NCBI GenBank assembly: GCA_029777215.1 | Contig: JAKOSQ010000017.1 | Location: 1-12,585 of the forward strand | DNA length: 12,585 nt | Direction of reading: 5' to 3' | Source: Bacillota bacterium | GTDB taxonomy: Bacteria; Bacillota; Clostridia; Oscillospirales; Oscillospiraceae | Position numbers and translations under genes: made by a program | In this document: positions 1-6,344 of the stretch, one piece after another | Position numbering within the stretch: position 1 is the first letter of the stretch | Layout: every line of letters begins with the position of its first letter | The notes under the pieces: model-generated | The model's database searches: none | Seen by the model: only the letters and a program-made list of their open reading frames with translations | What the model was told of the DNA's origin: nothing

Positions 1-120
1 ATAGAAGTACTGCCAGATGGGCGGATGTTCTCCTCCAACTTCTGCTATTGGTCACACTTTTTTTCAGAAGTTAATTGCACACGATTTTACACACGCTTTT
101 GAAAAGTCCTGTATTATCAA
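1..120. mobile_element. Presumed end of an integrated element (left flank)
   Basis: This stretch is visibly richer in A and T than the rest of the window and has no credible gene. It ends directly at a tRNA-like 3' fragment whose 5' half is missing, which is what the distal end of a tRNA-targeting integrative element or prophage looks like. It also carries short direct repeats of the form CACAC-N-TTTT, a possible recombinase-binding array. No integrase gene is in the window, so the element itself is inferred. A 64-codon reading frame from 17 crosses the tRNA fragment and its terminator and is not treated as a gene. Confidence 0.4.
53..100 (+). repeat. Short CACAC-N-TTTT direct repeats near the attachment site
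   Basis: CACACGATTTT (78-88) and CACACGCTTTT (90-100) differ at one of 11 positions and repeat with a 12-bp period. A third, looser copy (CACAC followed by seven T) is at 53-64. All lie within 70 bp of the tRNA fragment. Arrays of short direct repeats at this distance are typical of the arm-type sites of tyrosine recombinases, but that role is inference; AT-rich low complexity is the alternative. Confidence 0.45.
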
Positions 121-168
121 TGGGTTTCGGTTCGAGACGTGGGAGTTCAAGTCTCCTCTCTCGCACCA
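121..168 (+). pseudogene. 3' fragment of a tRNA-Leu-like gene (attachment-site remnant)
   Basis: The tRNA 3' parts can be read in order. A long variable arm has stem GTTTCG (124-129) pairing with CGAGAC (133-138) around a GTT loop. The T arm is GGGAG (141-145), loop TTCAAGT (146-152), CTCCT (153-157). The acceptor 3' strand CTCTCGC (158-164) is followed by discriminator A (165) and an encoded CCA (166-168). The long variable arm makes it class II, and discriminator A fits leucine better than serine. A matching 5' acceptor strand (GCGAGAG), D arm and anticodon arm are absent upstream, so it cannot make a full tRNA. The simplest reading is an attachment site left by an element that integrated into the tRNA-Leu 3' end and carries the intact copy at its other end. 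Confidence 0.75.
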
Positions 169-199
169 GAAAAGCGACAGGTTGAATCTGTCGCTTTTC
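169..199 (+). terminator. Rho-independent terminator of the tRNA unit
   Basis: A perfect 12-bp inverted repeat (169-180 with 188-199) surrounds the 7-nt loop GTTGAAT. The 3' arm ends in TTTT, giving a stem flanked by A and T runs. It starts one base after the encoded CCA, as expected for a tRNA transcript terminator, which supports the tRNA reading of the fragment before it. The T run is short, so some read-through into the HAD gene at 236 is possible. Confidence 0.8.
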
Positions 200-235
200 C
201 GCTATTTATAGCCTTTTTCCCTCCAAGGAGTTCCT

Positions 236-886
236 ATGAAAAAATACGATTATATCTTTTTCGATTTTGACGGCACGCTCAGTGACTCCGCGCCCGGTAT
301 CGTCAATTCCGTCGTCTGCGCGCTCGAGCGCATGGGCACGCCCGTCGGCGACCGCGCGGCGCTCAAAAAATACGTCGGTCCCCCGCTCTTCGACTCCTTC
401 CGCGATTTCGCCGGCTACTCACAGACGGAGACGGAGCGAGCCGTGAAATATTTCCGCGAATACTACGGCGAGCACGGCATCAACGAAAACGAAATGTACC
501 CCGGCATCGACACGCTGCTCCGTGCGCTCGGCGCGGCGGGCCGGACCTGCGTCGTCGCGACCTCGAAGCCCGAGCACTTCGCGCGGCAGATCTGCGCGCG
601 CTACGGCATCGACACCCTCTTTGCCCACATCTGCGGCAGCACAAGGGACGAAACGCGCCCCAGAAAGGCCGAGGTCGTGGCCTATGCCCTCGAGTGCTGC
701 GGCAACCCGGACCCCGCCCGCGTCGTCATGGTCGGTGACCGGCTGCACGACGTTGCCGGTGCGAAAGCAAACGGCCTCGACTGCATCGGCGTACTCTACG
801 GATACGGCAGCCGCGACGAGCTCGTCTCCGCCGGGGCCGACGCAATCGCCGAGGACATCCCCGCGCTGACGCGGCTGCTGCTCTGA
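236..886 (+). CDS. HAD-superfamily hydrolase, phosphoglycolate phosphatase-like
   Basis: A 216-residue haloacid-dehalogenase phosphatase of the Gph/PpaX type. Motif I is FFDFDGTL with nucleophile Asp10 and acid/base Asp12; motif II is VVATSK (Thr109/Ser110); motif III is Lys144; motif IV is MVGDRLHD (Asp168, Asp172). A helical C1 cap lies at about residues 16-85. Enzymes of this group are cytosolic and Mg-dependent and act on small phosphate esters such as phosphoglycolate, nucleotides or pyrophosphate; the exact substrate cannot be read here. The start is fixed by AAGGAG five bases upstream of the ATG. There is little room for a promoter between the tRNA terminator and this gene; a weak TTGAAT/TTTATA pair overlaps the terminator. 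The thioesterase follows after 88 bp. Confidence 0.9.
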   Translation: MKKYDYIFFDFDGTLSDSAPGIVNSVVCALERMGTPVGDRAALKKYVGPPLFDSFRDFAGYSQTETERAVKYFREYYGEHGINENEMYPGIDTLLRALGAAGRTCVVATSKPEHFARQICARYGIDTLFAHICGSTRDETRPRKAEVVAYALECCGNPDPARVVMVGDRLHDVAGAKANGLDCIGVLYGYGSRDELVSAGADAIAEDIPALTRLLL

Positions 887-974
887 GCATTTTTTCCGCT
901 GTGCATTTACAAATGACCCGAACCGTAGTAAAACACCAGTTATCGTATCTAATAATTATTCGGAGGTAATCACC

Positions 975-1388
975 ATGAACCCCTATATCCACAAAGTCGA
1001 CTTTTATGAACCCGATCAGATGGGCGTCGTCCATCATTCCAACTACATCCGCTGGTTCGAGACCGCGCGCATCGACGCGCTCGACCAGGCCGGCCTCACC
1101 TACGCCAAGATGGAGGAGGACGGGCTCTTCGGCGTAACGCTGTCCGTCAGCTGCGAATACCGCCGCTCCGTCCGCTTCGGCCAGACCGTCGAGGTCGAGC
1201 CGGTTCTCACGGACGTCGACGACCGCTTCATGACCATCCACTACATCGTGCGCGACGCGGACTCAAAAAAGGAGCGCGCCACTGGCGACTCGAAGCACTG
1301 CTTCGTCGGGCTCGACGGCAAAATGCTCTCCCTCAAGGAGACGGACCCGGCGCTCTATGACGCCATCTGCGCCCTGATCGAAAAATAA
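975..1388 (+). CDS. Acyl-CoA thioesterase, YbgC/4-hydroxybenzoyl-CoA thioesterase family
   Basis: A 137-residue single hotdog-fold thioesterase of normal family length. The N-terminal signature, with Asp14, Gly17, His20-His21 and Asn23-Tyr24 (YEPDQMGVVHHSNY), is the 4HBT/YbgC active-site region; Asp14 aligns with the catalytic aspartate. It is followed by a WFE..RI helix and the hotdog strands. Such enzymes cleave short acyl-CoA or aromatic-CoA thioesters in the cytosol, often as a dimer or tetramer; the substrate here is unknown. GGAGG lies about nine bases before the ATG. It may be co-transcribed with the HAD gene or use a weak promoter in the 88-bp gap. No clear terminator follows; the next gene has its own strong promoter. 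Confidence 0.88.
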   Translation: MNPYIHKVDFYEPDQMGVVHHSNYIRWFETARIDALDQAGLTYAKMEEDGLFGVTLSVSCEYRRSVRFGQTVEVEPVLTDVDDRFMTIHYIVRDADSKKERATGDSKHCFVGLDGKMLSLKETDPALYDAICALIEK

Positions 1389-1466
1389 ACAGCGGCGGCG
1401 CTTTCGTGAAATGTTAAACAAATCGTTAAATCTGTCGCATCCGCCGTTCCGCAGCCTTGTATGCCG

Positions 1467-1495
1467 TTGACAATTGCGGGGGAATATTATATAAT
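1467..1495 (+). promoter_or_regulatory. Full-consensus sigma-A promoter for the DegV gene
   Basis: TTGACA (1467-1472) and TATAAT (1490-1495) are both exact consensus with a 17-bp spacer. Transcription would start near 1502, giving a leader of about 60 bases before the DegV start at 1563. The AT-rich leader (1500-1550) holds no evident operator or terminator. This is the strongest-looking promoter in the window, and its 12 of 12 match suggests high constitutive expression. Confidence 0.9.
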
Positions 1496-1562
1496 CGCTT
1501 TGCGAAGTTGTCTTCGATATTTCTTAATGTAATTTTTAATATTAAATTTCAAGGAGCTGCCC

Positions 1563-2450
1563 ATGAAACAGTTTGCGCTCACCTGCTCCTCCACCGCAGA
1601 CATGCCGCTGGCCTTTTTCCACGACAACGACATCCCCTTTTCCTGCTTCCACTTTTTAATGGACGGGAAGGAATACCTCGACAATTGCGGCCAGTCGATG
1701 CCGTTTGAAGAATTCTATCAGCACATCACGAACGGATCAAAGCCGACGACCAGTCAAGTGTCGGCTGCGGATTACGAAAAAATGTGGCGTCCGCTGCTGA
1801 GTGCCGGCACCGACGTGCTGCACATTACGCTCTCGAGCGGGCTGTCCGGCACGATCAACTCCGCGAAGGCCGCGCGGGACAACCTTCTGCCGAAGTATCC
1901 CGGCCGCCGCATCGAGATCGTCGACTCGCTCGGCGCGTCGAGCGGCTACGGCCTGCTCGTGACCTATGCCTGCGGTCTGCGGGACGAGGGCAAAACGCTC
2001 GACGAGGCGCTGCAGTGGGTCGAGGCAAACAAGCTCCGCATCCACCACTGGTTTTTCTCAACGGACCTCACGAGCTACTTCCGCGGCGGGCGCATCTCCC
2101 GTTCCTCCGCCCTGTTCGGAACGATCCTCCACATCTGCCCCCTGCTCAACATGAACACGGAGGGCCGGCTCATTCCGCGCGAGAAGATCCGCACGAAGAA
2201 GAAGGTCATCGCGGAGATCGTCAAGCGCATGGAGGAGCACGCGCAGGGCGGCCTCGACTACAGCGGCAAGTGCTACATCAGCCACTCCGCCTGTTATGAC
2301 GACGCGCGCGCGGTCGCGGACCTCATCGAAGCGCGCTTCCCGAAGCTGGACGGCAAGGTGCTCATCAACAGCGTCGGCACCGTCATCGGCTCCCACACCG
2401 GCCCCGGCACCGTCGCCCTGTACTTCCTCGGCGATGAGCGCGTAATATAA
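1563..2450 (+). CDS. DegV family fatty-acid-binding protein
   Basis: A 295-residue DegV (FakB-like) protein of usual length. It begins with the family signature (TCSSTADMP, residues 7-15), has PTTSQVS (61-67) and the ligand-pocket loop SSGLSGT (91-97), then SxGASSGYG and FRGGRIS (173-179), and a C-terminal GSHTGPGTVAL (277-287). DegV proteins bind a fatty acid in a buried pocket between an N-terminal EDD domain and a C-terminal lobe; FakB members present the fatty acid to kinase FakA, which makes acyl-phosphate for phospholipid synthesis. No fakA is present here, so FakB function is only possible. AAGGAG lies seven bases before the ATG. It has its own consensus promoter and a strong terminator, so it is monocistronic. 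A thioesterase just upstream could release acyl groups, a loose functional link. Confidence 0.92.
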   Translation: MKQFALTCSSTADMPLAFFHDNDIPFSCFHFLMDGKEYLDNCGQSMPFEEFYQHITNGSKPTTSQVSAADYEKMWRPLLSAGTDVLHITLSSGLSGTINSAKAARDNLLPKYPGRRIEIVDSLGASSGYGLLVTYACGLRDEGKTLDEALQWVEANKLRIHHWFFSTDLTSYFRGGRISRSSALFGTILHICPLLNMNTEGRLIPREKIRTKKKVIAEIVKRMEEHAQGGLDYSGKCYISHSACYDDARAVADLIEARFPKLDGKVLINSVGTVIGSHTGPGTVALYFLGDERVI

Positions 2451-2458
2451 AAGGCAGC

Positions 2459-2499
2459 AAAAAACTGCGGCAGAGCATTTTGCTCTGCCGCAGTTTTTT
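2459..2499. terminator. Bidirectional rho-independent terminator
   Basis: An 18-bp perfect inverted repeat (2459-2476 with 2482-2499) around a 5-nt loop ATTTT. The arms start with six A and end with six T, so a U tract follows the stem on both strands. It lies between the stop of the DegV gene (2450) and that of the convergent protease gene (2506) and should end both transcripts. Confidence 0.95.
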
Positions 2500-2505
2500 G
2501 TTTGT

Positions 2506-3216
2506 TCAGTCCGCGCTCTGCGCCTTTTCGCGCTTCCATTCCTTCCACACGAACCAGAGCATAGCGGCGGCGAAAAGGCCGACGCAGATCTCGATCGCCC
2601 AGACGCTCGCACCGTCGCCGAGGAAGCCGGCGGCATAGGCCGCGCCGAAGTCCACGAGCGTGTGCAGCACGAAAGCCAGCAGCAGCCACAGCGGTTTTTT
2701 CTCGCGGACGGACTTCATCACCATCACGGAGAAGCCGATCTGCGCGGCGAGTGCGAAGACGCGCTCCGCGCCGCCGGCCAAGACCAGCGGCGGACTCCCG
2801 GCGTCCGCCGACGCGCCGGAAAAGAGCGTCGCCGCGGCGGTCAGGCCGAAGATGAGGACCGCTTCGATCCCGCCGTGGCCGACACCGAAGCAGATACCGT
2901 CCCGCACGCCGCGGTGTTTTTTGAGCAAAAACCGCATCACGAGCCAGCGGCCGCCCTCTTCAAAAAGCGCGGCGGTCGCGCCAAGAAACAGCGCGTAGAG
3001 CGCGGGTTCCGCGCCCTGCAGCGCCTGGAACCACGCCGTTCCCCCGAGGGCAGCAAGCGCCGGGATGCGCAGAAAGCCCTGAAACACGGTGAAGGTCAGC
3101 GCGCCGAAGAGCAGCGGCTTCCAGCTGCCCTTTTTCCGCACGCAGAGCTCAACAGCCAGCGCCAGCGGCAAAACGAAAGCGCACACGAGCGCGAAAATCC
3201 AAACAAATGTGTACAT
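2506..3216 (-). CDS. YhfC-family intramembrane metalloprotease-like protein
   Basis: A 236-residue, very hydrophobic protein with about seven predicted membrane segments. The putative active-site motifs sit in membrane helices in the order expected for YhfC (PF10086), a relative of CPBP/Abi proteases: FEEGGR (Glu86-Glu87), GHGGIEA (His114, Glu118) and a late HTLVDF (His185, Asp189). Such proteins are thought to be glutamate/histidine metalloproteases in the membrane, with unknown substrates. The gene starts nine bases after the DUF975 gene; AAGGAG overlaps that gene's TAA stop and lies five bases before the ATG, so the two are translationally close and form one operon. The C-terminus is a short charged cytosolic tail. 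The family call is good; protease activity is inferred. Confidence 0.8.
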   Translation of the reverse strand: MYTFVWIFALVCAFVLPLALAVELCVRKKGSWKPLLFGALTFTVFQGFLRIPALAALGGTAWFQALQGAEPALYALFLGATAALFEEGGRWLVMRFLLKKHRGVRDGICFGVGHGGIEAVLIFGLTAAATLFSGASADAGSPPLVLAGGAERVFALAAQIGFSVMVMKSVREKKPLWLLLAFVLHTLVDFGAAYAAGFLGDGASVWAIEICVGLFAAAMLWFVWKEWKREKAQSAD

Positions 3217-3225
3217 AGGCGCTCC

Positions 3226-3930
3226 TTAGACCGTAGTGTTGAAGCTGCTGCCCGGCATGTCGCGCAGGGCGAGATAGTAGTTCGTGTAGGTGATGCGCGT
3301 ATAGGGCTCTACCCAGACCGACGCGGGCGGGAAGAGGCACAGCAGAAACCAGCCGAGGAAGCTCAGATCGAGCACGAACAGCTCCCACTTGTGGCCTGTC
3401 ATCAGCCGCTTGCTCTCGCGCAGACAATCGAGCGGTCCGAGCTCCGGGTGGTCAATCATGACGTACAGCGCCATACGGTAGCGGTAGATCGCGATGATTC
3501 CGGGGACGATCAGCAGCAGGGTCCAGAGGTAGATGAAGATCGTCTCGAGGATTGCGAGCAGCAGCGACTTCCCGAAGATGCCGAAGCCGTCGAAAAGGTT
3601 GCCGAAGCTGCCCTGCCGCTGCTGGCAGATTTCCAGACTGTAGATGTGGGTGCCGACGGCGAGCATGTAGTTCATCACGGAAAGGGCAATGAGCAGGACG
3701 CAGGCCCAGCCGCTGAACTCCGGAGGCTCCGGGACATACTCTAAGTTACCGGCCTGATACTGCAAAAGCATTTCCTGGACCATTTTGGTCTCGCCGCTGA
3801 TGCTCTCGCTGAGGTAGAGCAGCACAAGTCCGATCAGTATGTACACAAGGAACACAAGGATCGGGCTCGGCCGGGTAGTGGCGATCAGAAGCTTGGCGTT
3901 TTTTTTGATCGCGGCGCGCTTGATTTCCAT
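3226..3930 (-). CDS. DUF975 family integral membrane protein
   Basis: A 234-residue membrane protein matching DUF975: a basic N-terminus (MEIKRAAIKKNAK), a first membrane helix at about 23-42, a second at 75-93, a long hydrophobic block at 120-148 leading to the family motif VPGIIAIYRYRM, then a DCLRESKRLMTGHKWELF stretch (168-185) and a last helix before VEPYTRITYTNYY (207-219). The function of DUF975 is unknown. The upstream in-frame ATG at 3939 sits only three bases after AAGGAG; the ATG at 3930 begins the conserved N-terminus and is preferred, though its SD spacing (12) is long. Longer in-frame extensions would include the promoter region. It is the first gene of a two-gene operon with the YhfC-like protease. 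Confidence 0.82.
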   Translation of the reverse strand: MEIKRAAIKKNAKLLIATTRPSPILVFLVYILIGLVLLYLSESISGETKMVQEMLLQYQAGNLEYVPEPPEFSGWACVLLIALSVMNYMLAVGTHIYSLEICQQRQGSFGNLFDGFGIFGKSLLLAILETIFIYLWTLLLIVPGIIAIYRYRMALYVMIDHPELGPLDCLRESKRLMTGHKWELFVLDLSFLGWFLLCLFPPASVWVEPYTRITYTNYYLALRDMPGSSFNTTV

Positions 3931-3982
3931 AAATCGCATTCTCTCCTTTGTTAAAACGGCAGTCGAATGTTTACACCTTCCG

Positions 3983-4011
3983 AGTGTAGCACAAAACCCG
4001 CGCAAAATAAA
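3983..4011 (-). promoter_or_regulatory. Candidate promoter of the DUF975-YhfC operon
   Basis: Read on the minus strand, an extended -10 element TGC-TACACT (hexamer 3983-3988) is preceded after 17 bp by a poor -35 box, TTTATT (4006-4011). The TG extension could compensate for the weak -35. The start of transcription would be near 3976, giving a leader of about 45 bases. It is divergent from, and does not overlap, the nadA promoter. Confidence 0.5.
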
Positions 4012-4032
4012 CAGCAAGTTTTATCTGTCCGA

Positions 4033-4061
4033 TTGTACTGCGCGCTTTTTTGTGTTAAACT
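4033..4061 (+). promoter_or_regulatory. Candidate promoter of nadA
   Basis: TTGTAC (4033-4038), a 17-bp spacer and TAAACT (4056-4061), with TG one base before the -10 box (extended -10). The predicted transcript starts near 4068 and opens with a 7-bp hairpin, GCCCGCG (4076-4082) with CGCGGGC (4088-4094), ahead of the ribosome site. I see no NiaR-type palindrome. Confidence 0.5.
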
Positions 4062-4118
4062 GTCTTCGATCCTGCGCCCGCGCTCTCCGCGGGCACATAC
4101 GGAAAGGACAGAGCTCCC

Positions 4119-5024
4119 ATGAACGAACTCCAGAAAAAGATTCTCGCGCTCAAAAAAGAGCGCGACTGCCTCATTCTCGCCCACTACTATCAGCCGCTCG
4201 AGATCCAGGACGTCGCGGACGCCGTCGGCGACTCCTTCGCGCTCGCCAAGCGCGCCCAGAGCGCGTCGCAGCGCGGCATCATCATGTGCGGCGTGCGCTT
4301 TATGGCCGAGAGCGCCAAAATACTCAACCCCGGCAAGACCGTCTGGCTCCCGGCGGAGGACGCCGGCTGTCCGATGGCGGACACCATCGTCCCGGCGGAC
4401 GTGCTCGCCCTCAAAAAGCAGTATCCCGAGGCCGCTGTCGTGTGTTATGTAAACTCCACGGCCGCTGTCAAGGCCGTCAGCGACGTGTGCTGCACCTCGT
4501 CCTCGGCGGAGACCGTCGTGCGCAGTCTGCCGAACCGGCAGATCCTTTTTGTGCCGGACAAAAACCTCGGCGCGTATATCGCAAAGCAGCTCCCCGACAA
4601 GGAGGTCATCCTCTACGACGGTTGCTGCCCGATCCACGACGGCGTCTCGCTGCAGCAGGCCGAAGCTGCGAAGCGCGCGCATCCGGAGGCAAAGCTGCTG
4701 GTCCACCCCGAGTGCCGGAAGGAGGTCGTCGCGCTGGCGGACTACGTCGGTTCGACGGCGGGCATCCTCGAAACGGCCCGAAAGGACCCGGCGGGGAGCT
4801 TTATCATCGGCACGGAAAACGGCGTGACCGACATTCTCGCGCGCGAGCTGCCGCTCTCGCACATCTACGCGCTCAAACCGGACTTCATCTGCCCGGACAT
4901 GAAAAAGACAACGCTTGAGGACGTGCTGGCCTGCTTTGAGGGCCGCCGCACCCCGATCGAGCTGCCGCAGGCCGAACTCGACGGCGCGCGCAAAAGTCTC
5001 GAGCGCATGATCGCAGTCCAATAA
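4119..5024 (+). CDS. nadA: Quinolinate synthase (NadA)
   Basis: A 301-residue enzyme of the short NadA type. It condenses iminoaspartate with dihydroxyacetone phosphate to quinolinate in de novo NAD synthesis, using an oxygen-sensitive [4Fe-4S] cluster. The three cluster cysteines fit Cys84 (DAGCPMAD), Cys170 (DGCCPIHDG) and Cys258 (ICPDMK). Other signatures are AHYYQP (21-26), MAESAKIL (62-69), YVNSTAAVKA (110-119), PDKNLG (146-151), HPEC (196-199), GSTAGI (211-216) and GTENG (231-235). GGAAAGGA lies about ten bases upstream of the ATG. The gene is alone: the usual partners nadB (aspartate oxidase) and nadC are not adjacent, so they must be elsewhere or iminoaspartate comes from another enzyme such as an aspartate dehydrogenase. 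A terminator follows directly. Confidence 0.96.
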   Translation: MNELQKKILALKKERDCLILAHYYQPLEIQDVADAVGDSFALAKRAQSASQRGIIMCGVRFMAESAKILNPGKTVWLPAEDAGCPMADTIVPADVLALKKQYPEAAVVCYVNSTAAVKAVSDVCCTSSSAETVVRSLPNRQILFVPDKNLGAYIAKQLPDKEVILYDGCCPIHDGVSLQQAEAAKRAHPEAKLLVHPECRKEVVALADYVGSTAGILETARKDPAGSFIIGTENGVTDILARELPLSHIYALKPDFICPDMKKTTLEDVLACFEGRRTPIELPQAELDGARKSLERMIAVQ

Positions 5025-5031
5025 TAGGCGC

Positions 5032-5068
5032 AAAAAAGACGCTTCCCGCTGGGAAGCGCCTTTTTTTT
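5032..5068. terminator. Terminator shared by nadA and the anti-sigma gene
   Basis: CGCTTCCC (5040-5047) pairs with GGGAAGCG (5051-5058) around a GCT loop; one A/C mismatch outside, G-C and a run of A/T pairs extend the stem. Eight T follow on the plus strand, and the A run at 5032-5037 gives a U tract on the minus strand. It overlaps the stop codon of the convergent anti-sigma gene (5067-5069) and can serve both. Confidence 0.88.
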
Positions 5069-6341
5069 ATTTCCCTGTGCAGCTCTCGGTGATGGTTTCG
5101 GTCTTCGCGCTGCGGAGCTGGGCCATGAACGCATCGAGGTCTTCGGGGCTGCCGGTGGCCTTGTAGAGGATGCGGCTCCAGCGACAGTGGCGGCAGTCGA
5201 CCGCGGGCGTGACGTCTGTCTCCGAGCTCGGCGCGGACGCGTTCGCCCTGCCGTCGTCCACGAGCTGCGCGACGCACCAGATCTCGCCGTTGACATAGTA
5301 GACGCTGATCGTCATGTCGCGCGGCGGCTTGAGCCGTTTTTCGTCCGTGTCCCCGGCAGCCGGGGACGGGCTCGGTGAGGCGCTGGTCTTGCTGTCGTCC
5401 GCATTTTTCAGAAGACTGTTTTTCACGCTCTCAAGGCTCTGCTTGAGGCTGCCGGTCTTCGTCGTACTGTCCTTGTCGCTGTCCGCGCCGACCTTTGTCT
5501 CCGCCGCGGGCGGCTGGGACGCCGCGGTCTGCGCGGGAATATAGATCGTGTAGACCGGCTCGCTGTCCTTGAATTCCTTGCTGTCCACGGTGAGCTTCGT
5601 CGTGTCGTCCGGCTCGGAGGTCAGCAGCTCGCCGAGCGCATCGATCTGCCCGCGGTCGGCCACGGCGGCAAACCTGTCGTTTTTGAGCTTCTCTCCGCTG
5701 TTTTCGGCAAGCTCGTCGGCGCTGTGCCAGCTGCCGGCATAGACCTGCAGCTTCTCCGCGCTGAAGAGCCAGACCGGCTCCCTGTGGACGGCGTCCGGGT
5801 CCGTTCCGTCGAGCAGTTCCGCGTTCTGCAGCGGGAAGCCCAGCTGGTAAACGGTGCCGTCATTGGTCTTTTCGAGCTTGACGCCCTTCTGGATCTCGGT
5901 GTGGTTGAGTACGGCATTTTCCTTCGCTCCGTCCGCGCTGTCGATGCTCTTGTTGGCCGGGGCGGGCGCGCTGCGGGCCTCGCTCGAGACCATGCCGGCG
6001 TCGAGCGCAACGGGGCTGCCGGTGCTGCCGCCGAACAGACCCAGCCGGCCCGCGCCGACGAGGATGAGCGCGATGCAGGCTGCAAATGTCGTGAATTTGC
6101 CGATGACAACGCGGTGCTTTTTGTGATTTCTGATTTTGAACATGACGCCCTTTGCGAGCATCTCGGGCGGCTCGCAGAGCTCGTCCGACAGCGCCTCGGA
6201 GACGCTCGTGAAGGCGTCGAAGGCCTTCCGGCAGTCCTCACAGGACGCGATATGGGCGCGAAGCTCGCTCGTCTGCTCCTCGGAGAGCTCGCCGTCGAGC
6301 ATCTGGCTCATCAGCTCAATGTATTTTTCACAGTCGTTCAT
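5067..6341 (-). CDS. Zinc-finger anti-sigma factor with long extracytoplasmic domain
   Basis: A 424-residue membrane protein. The N-terminus has the ZAS/zf-HC2 motif His30-x3-Cys34-x2-Cys37 (HIASCEDC), typical of anti-sigma factors such as RsiW. A single membrane helix is at about 83-105 (FAACIALILVGAG). The remaining ~320 residues would be outside: a region without a recognised fold, an Asp/Ser/Lys-rich linker with a SPSPSP repeat (about 280-335), and a C-terminal part with Cys356, a CRHC motif (Cys383, Cys386) and Cys421. The cytosolic finger should hold the ECF sigma factor encoded three bases upstream; the outer part would be the sensor and may be cut by proteolysis on stress. Its SD (AAGGGGGG) lies inside the last sigma codons, implying coupled translation. 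The family call is firm; the signal is unknown. Confidence 0.85.
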   Translation of the reverse strand: MNDCEKYIELMSQMLDGELSEEQTSELRAHIASCEDCRKAFDAFTSVSEALSDELCEPPEMLAKGVMFKIRNHKKHRVVIGKFTTFAACIALILVGAGRLGLFGGSTGSPVALDAGMVSSEARSAPAPANKSIDSADGAKENAVLNHTEIQKGVKLEKTNDGTVYQLGFPLQNAELLDGTDPDAVHREPVWLFSAEKLQVYAGSWHSADELAENSGEKLKNDRFAAVADRGQIDALGELLTSEPDDTTKLTVDSKEFKDSEPVYTIYIPAQTAASQPPAAETKVGADSDKDSTTKTGSLKQSLESVKNSLLKNADDSKTSASPSPSPAAGDTDEKRLKPPRDMTISVYYVNGEIWCVAQLVDDGRANASAPSSETDVTPAVDCRHCRWSRILYKATGSPEDLDAFMAQLRSAKTETITESCTGK

Positions 6342-6344
6342 GCT

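Noticed and set aside
17..211. 64-codon plus-strand frame at the left end
   Set aside because: It runs through the tRNA fragment and its terminator hairpin, has no good ribosome site and resembles no family.
726..1241. 171-codon minus-strand frame opposite the HAD and thioesterase genes
   Set aside because: Spans two confidently assigned genes and their gap; low-complexity Arg-rich end; a GC-rich antisense shadow.
1389..1466. Possible terminator after the thioesterase gene
   Set aside because: Only a loose CGGCGG/CCGCCG pairing about 45 bp apart and no T run.
2662..3744. 360-codon plus-strand frame across the YhfC and DUF975 genes
   Set aside because: Composition is dominated by Arg/Glu/Gln/Ala with no fold signature, and the opposite strand encodes two recognisable membrane proteins with proper ribosome sites.
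4068..4118. Riboswitch in the nadA leader
   Set aside because: Only a single 7-bp hairpin in about 50 bases; too short and no NAD-riboswitch or NiaR-operator motif is visible.
3951..5033. 360-codon minus-strand frame opposite nadA
   Set aside because: Exactly antisense to a firmly identified nadA; its sequence is Arg/Val/Ala-rich without motifs.
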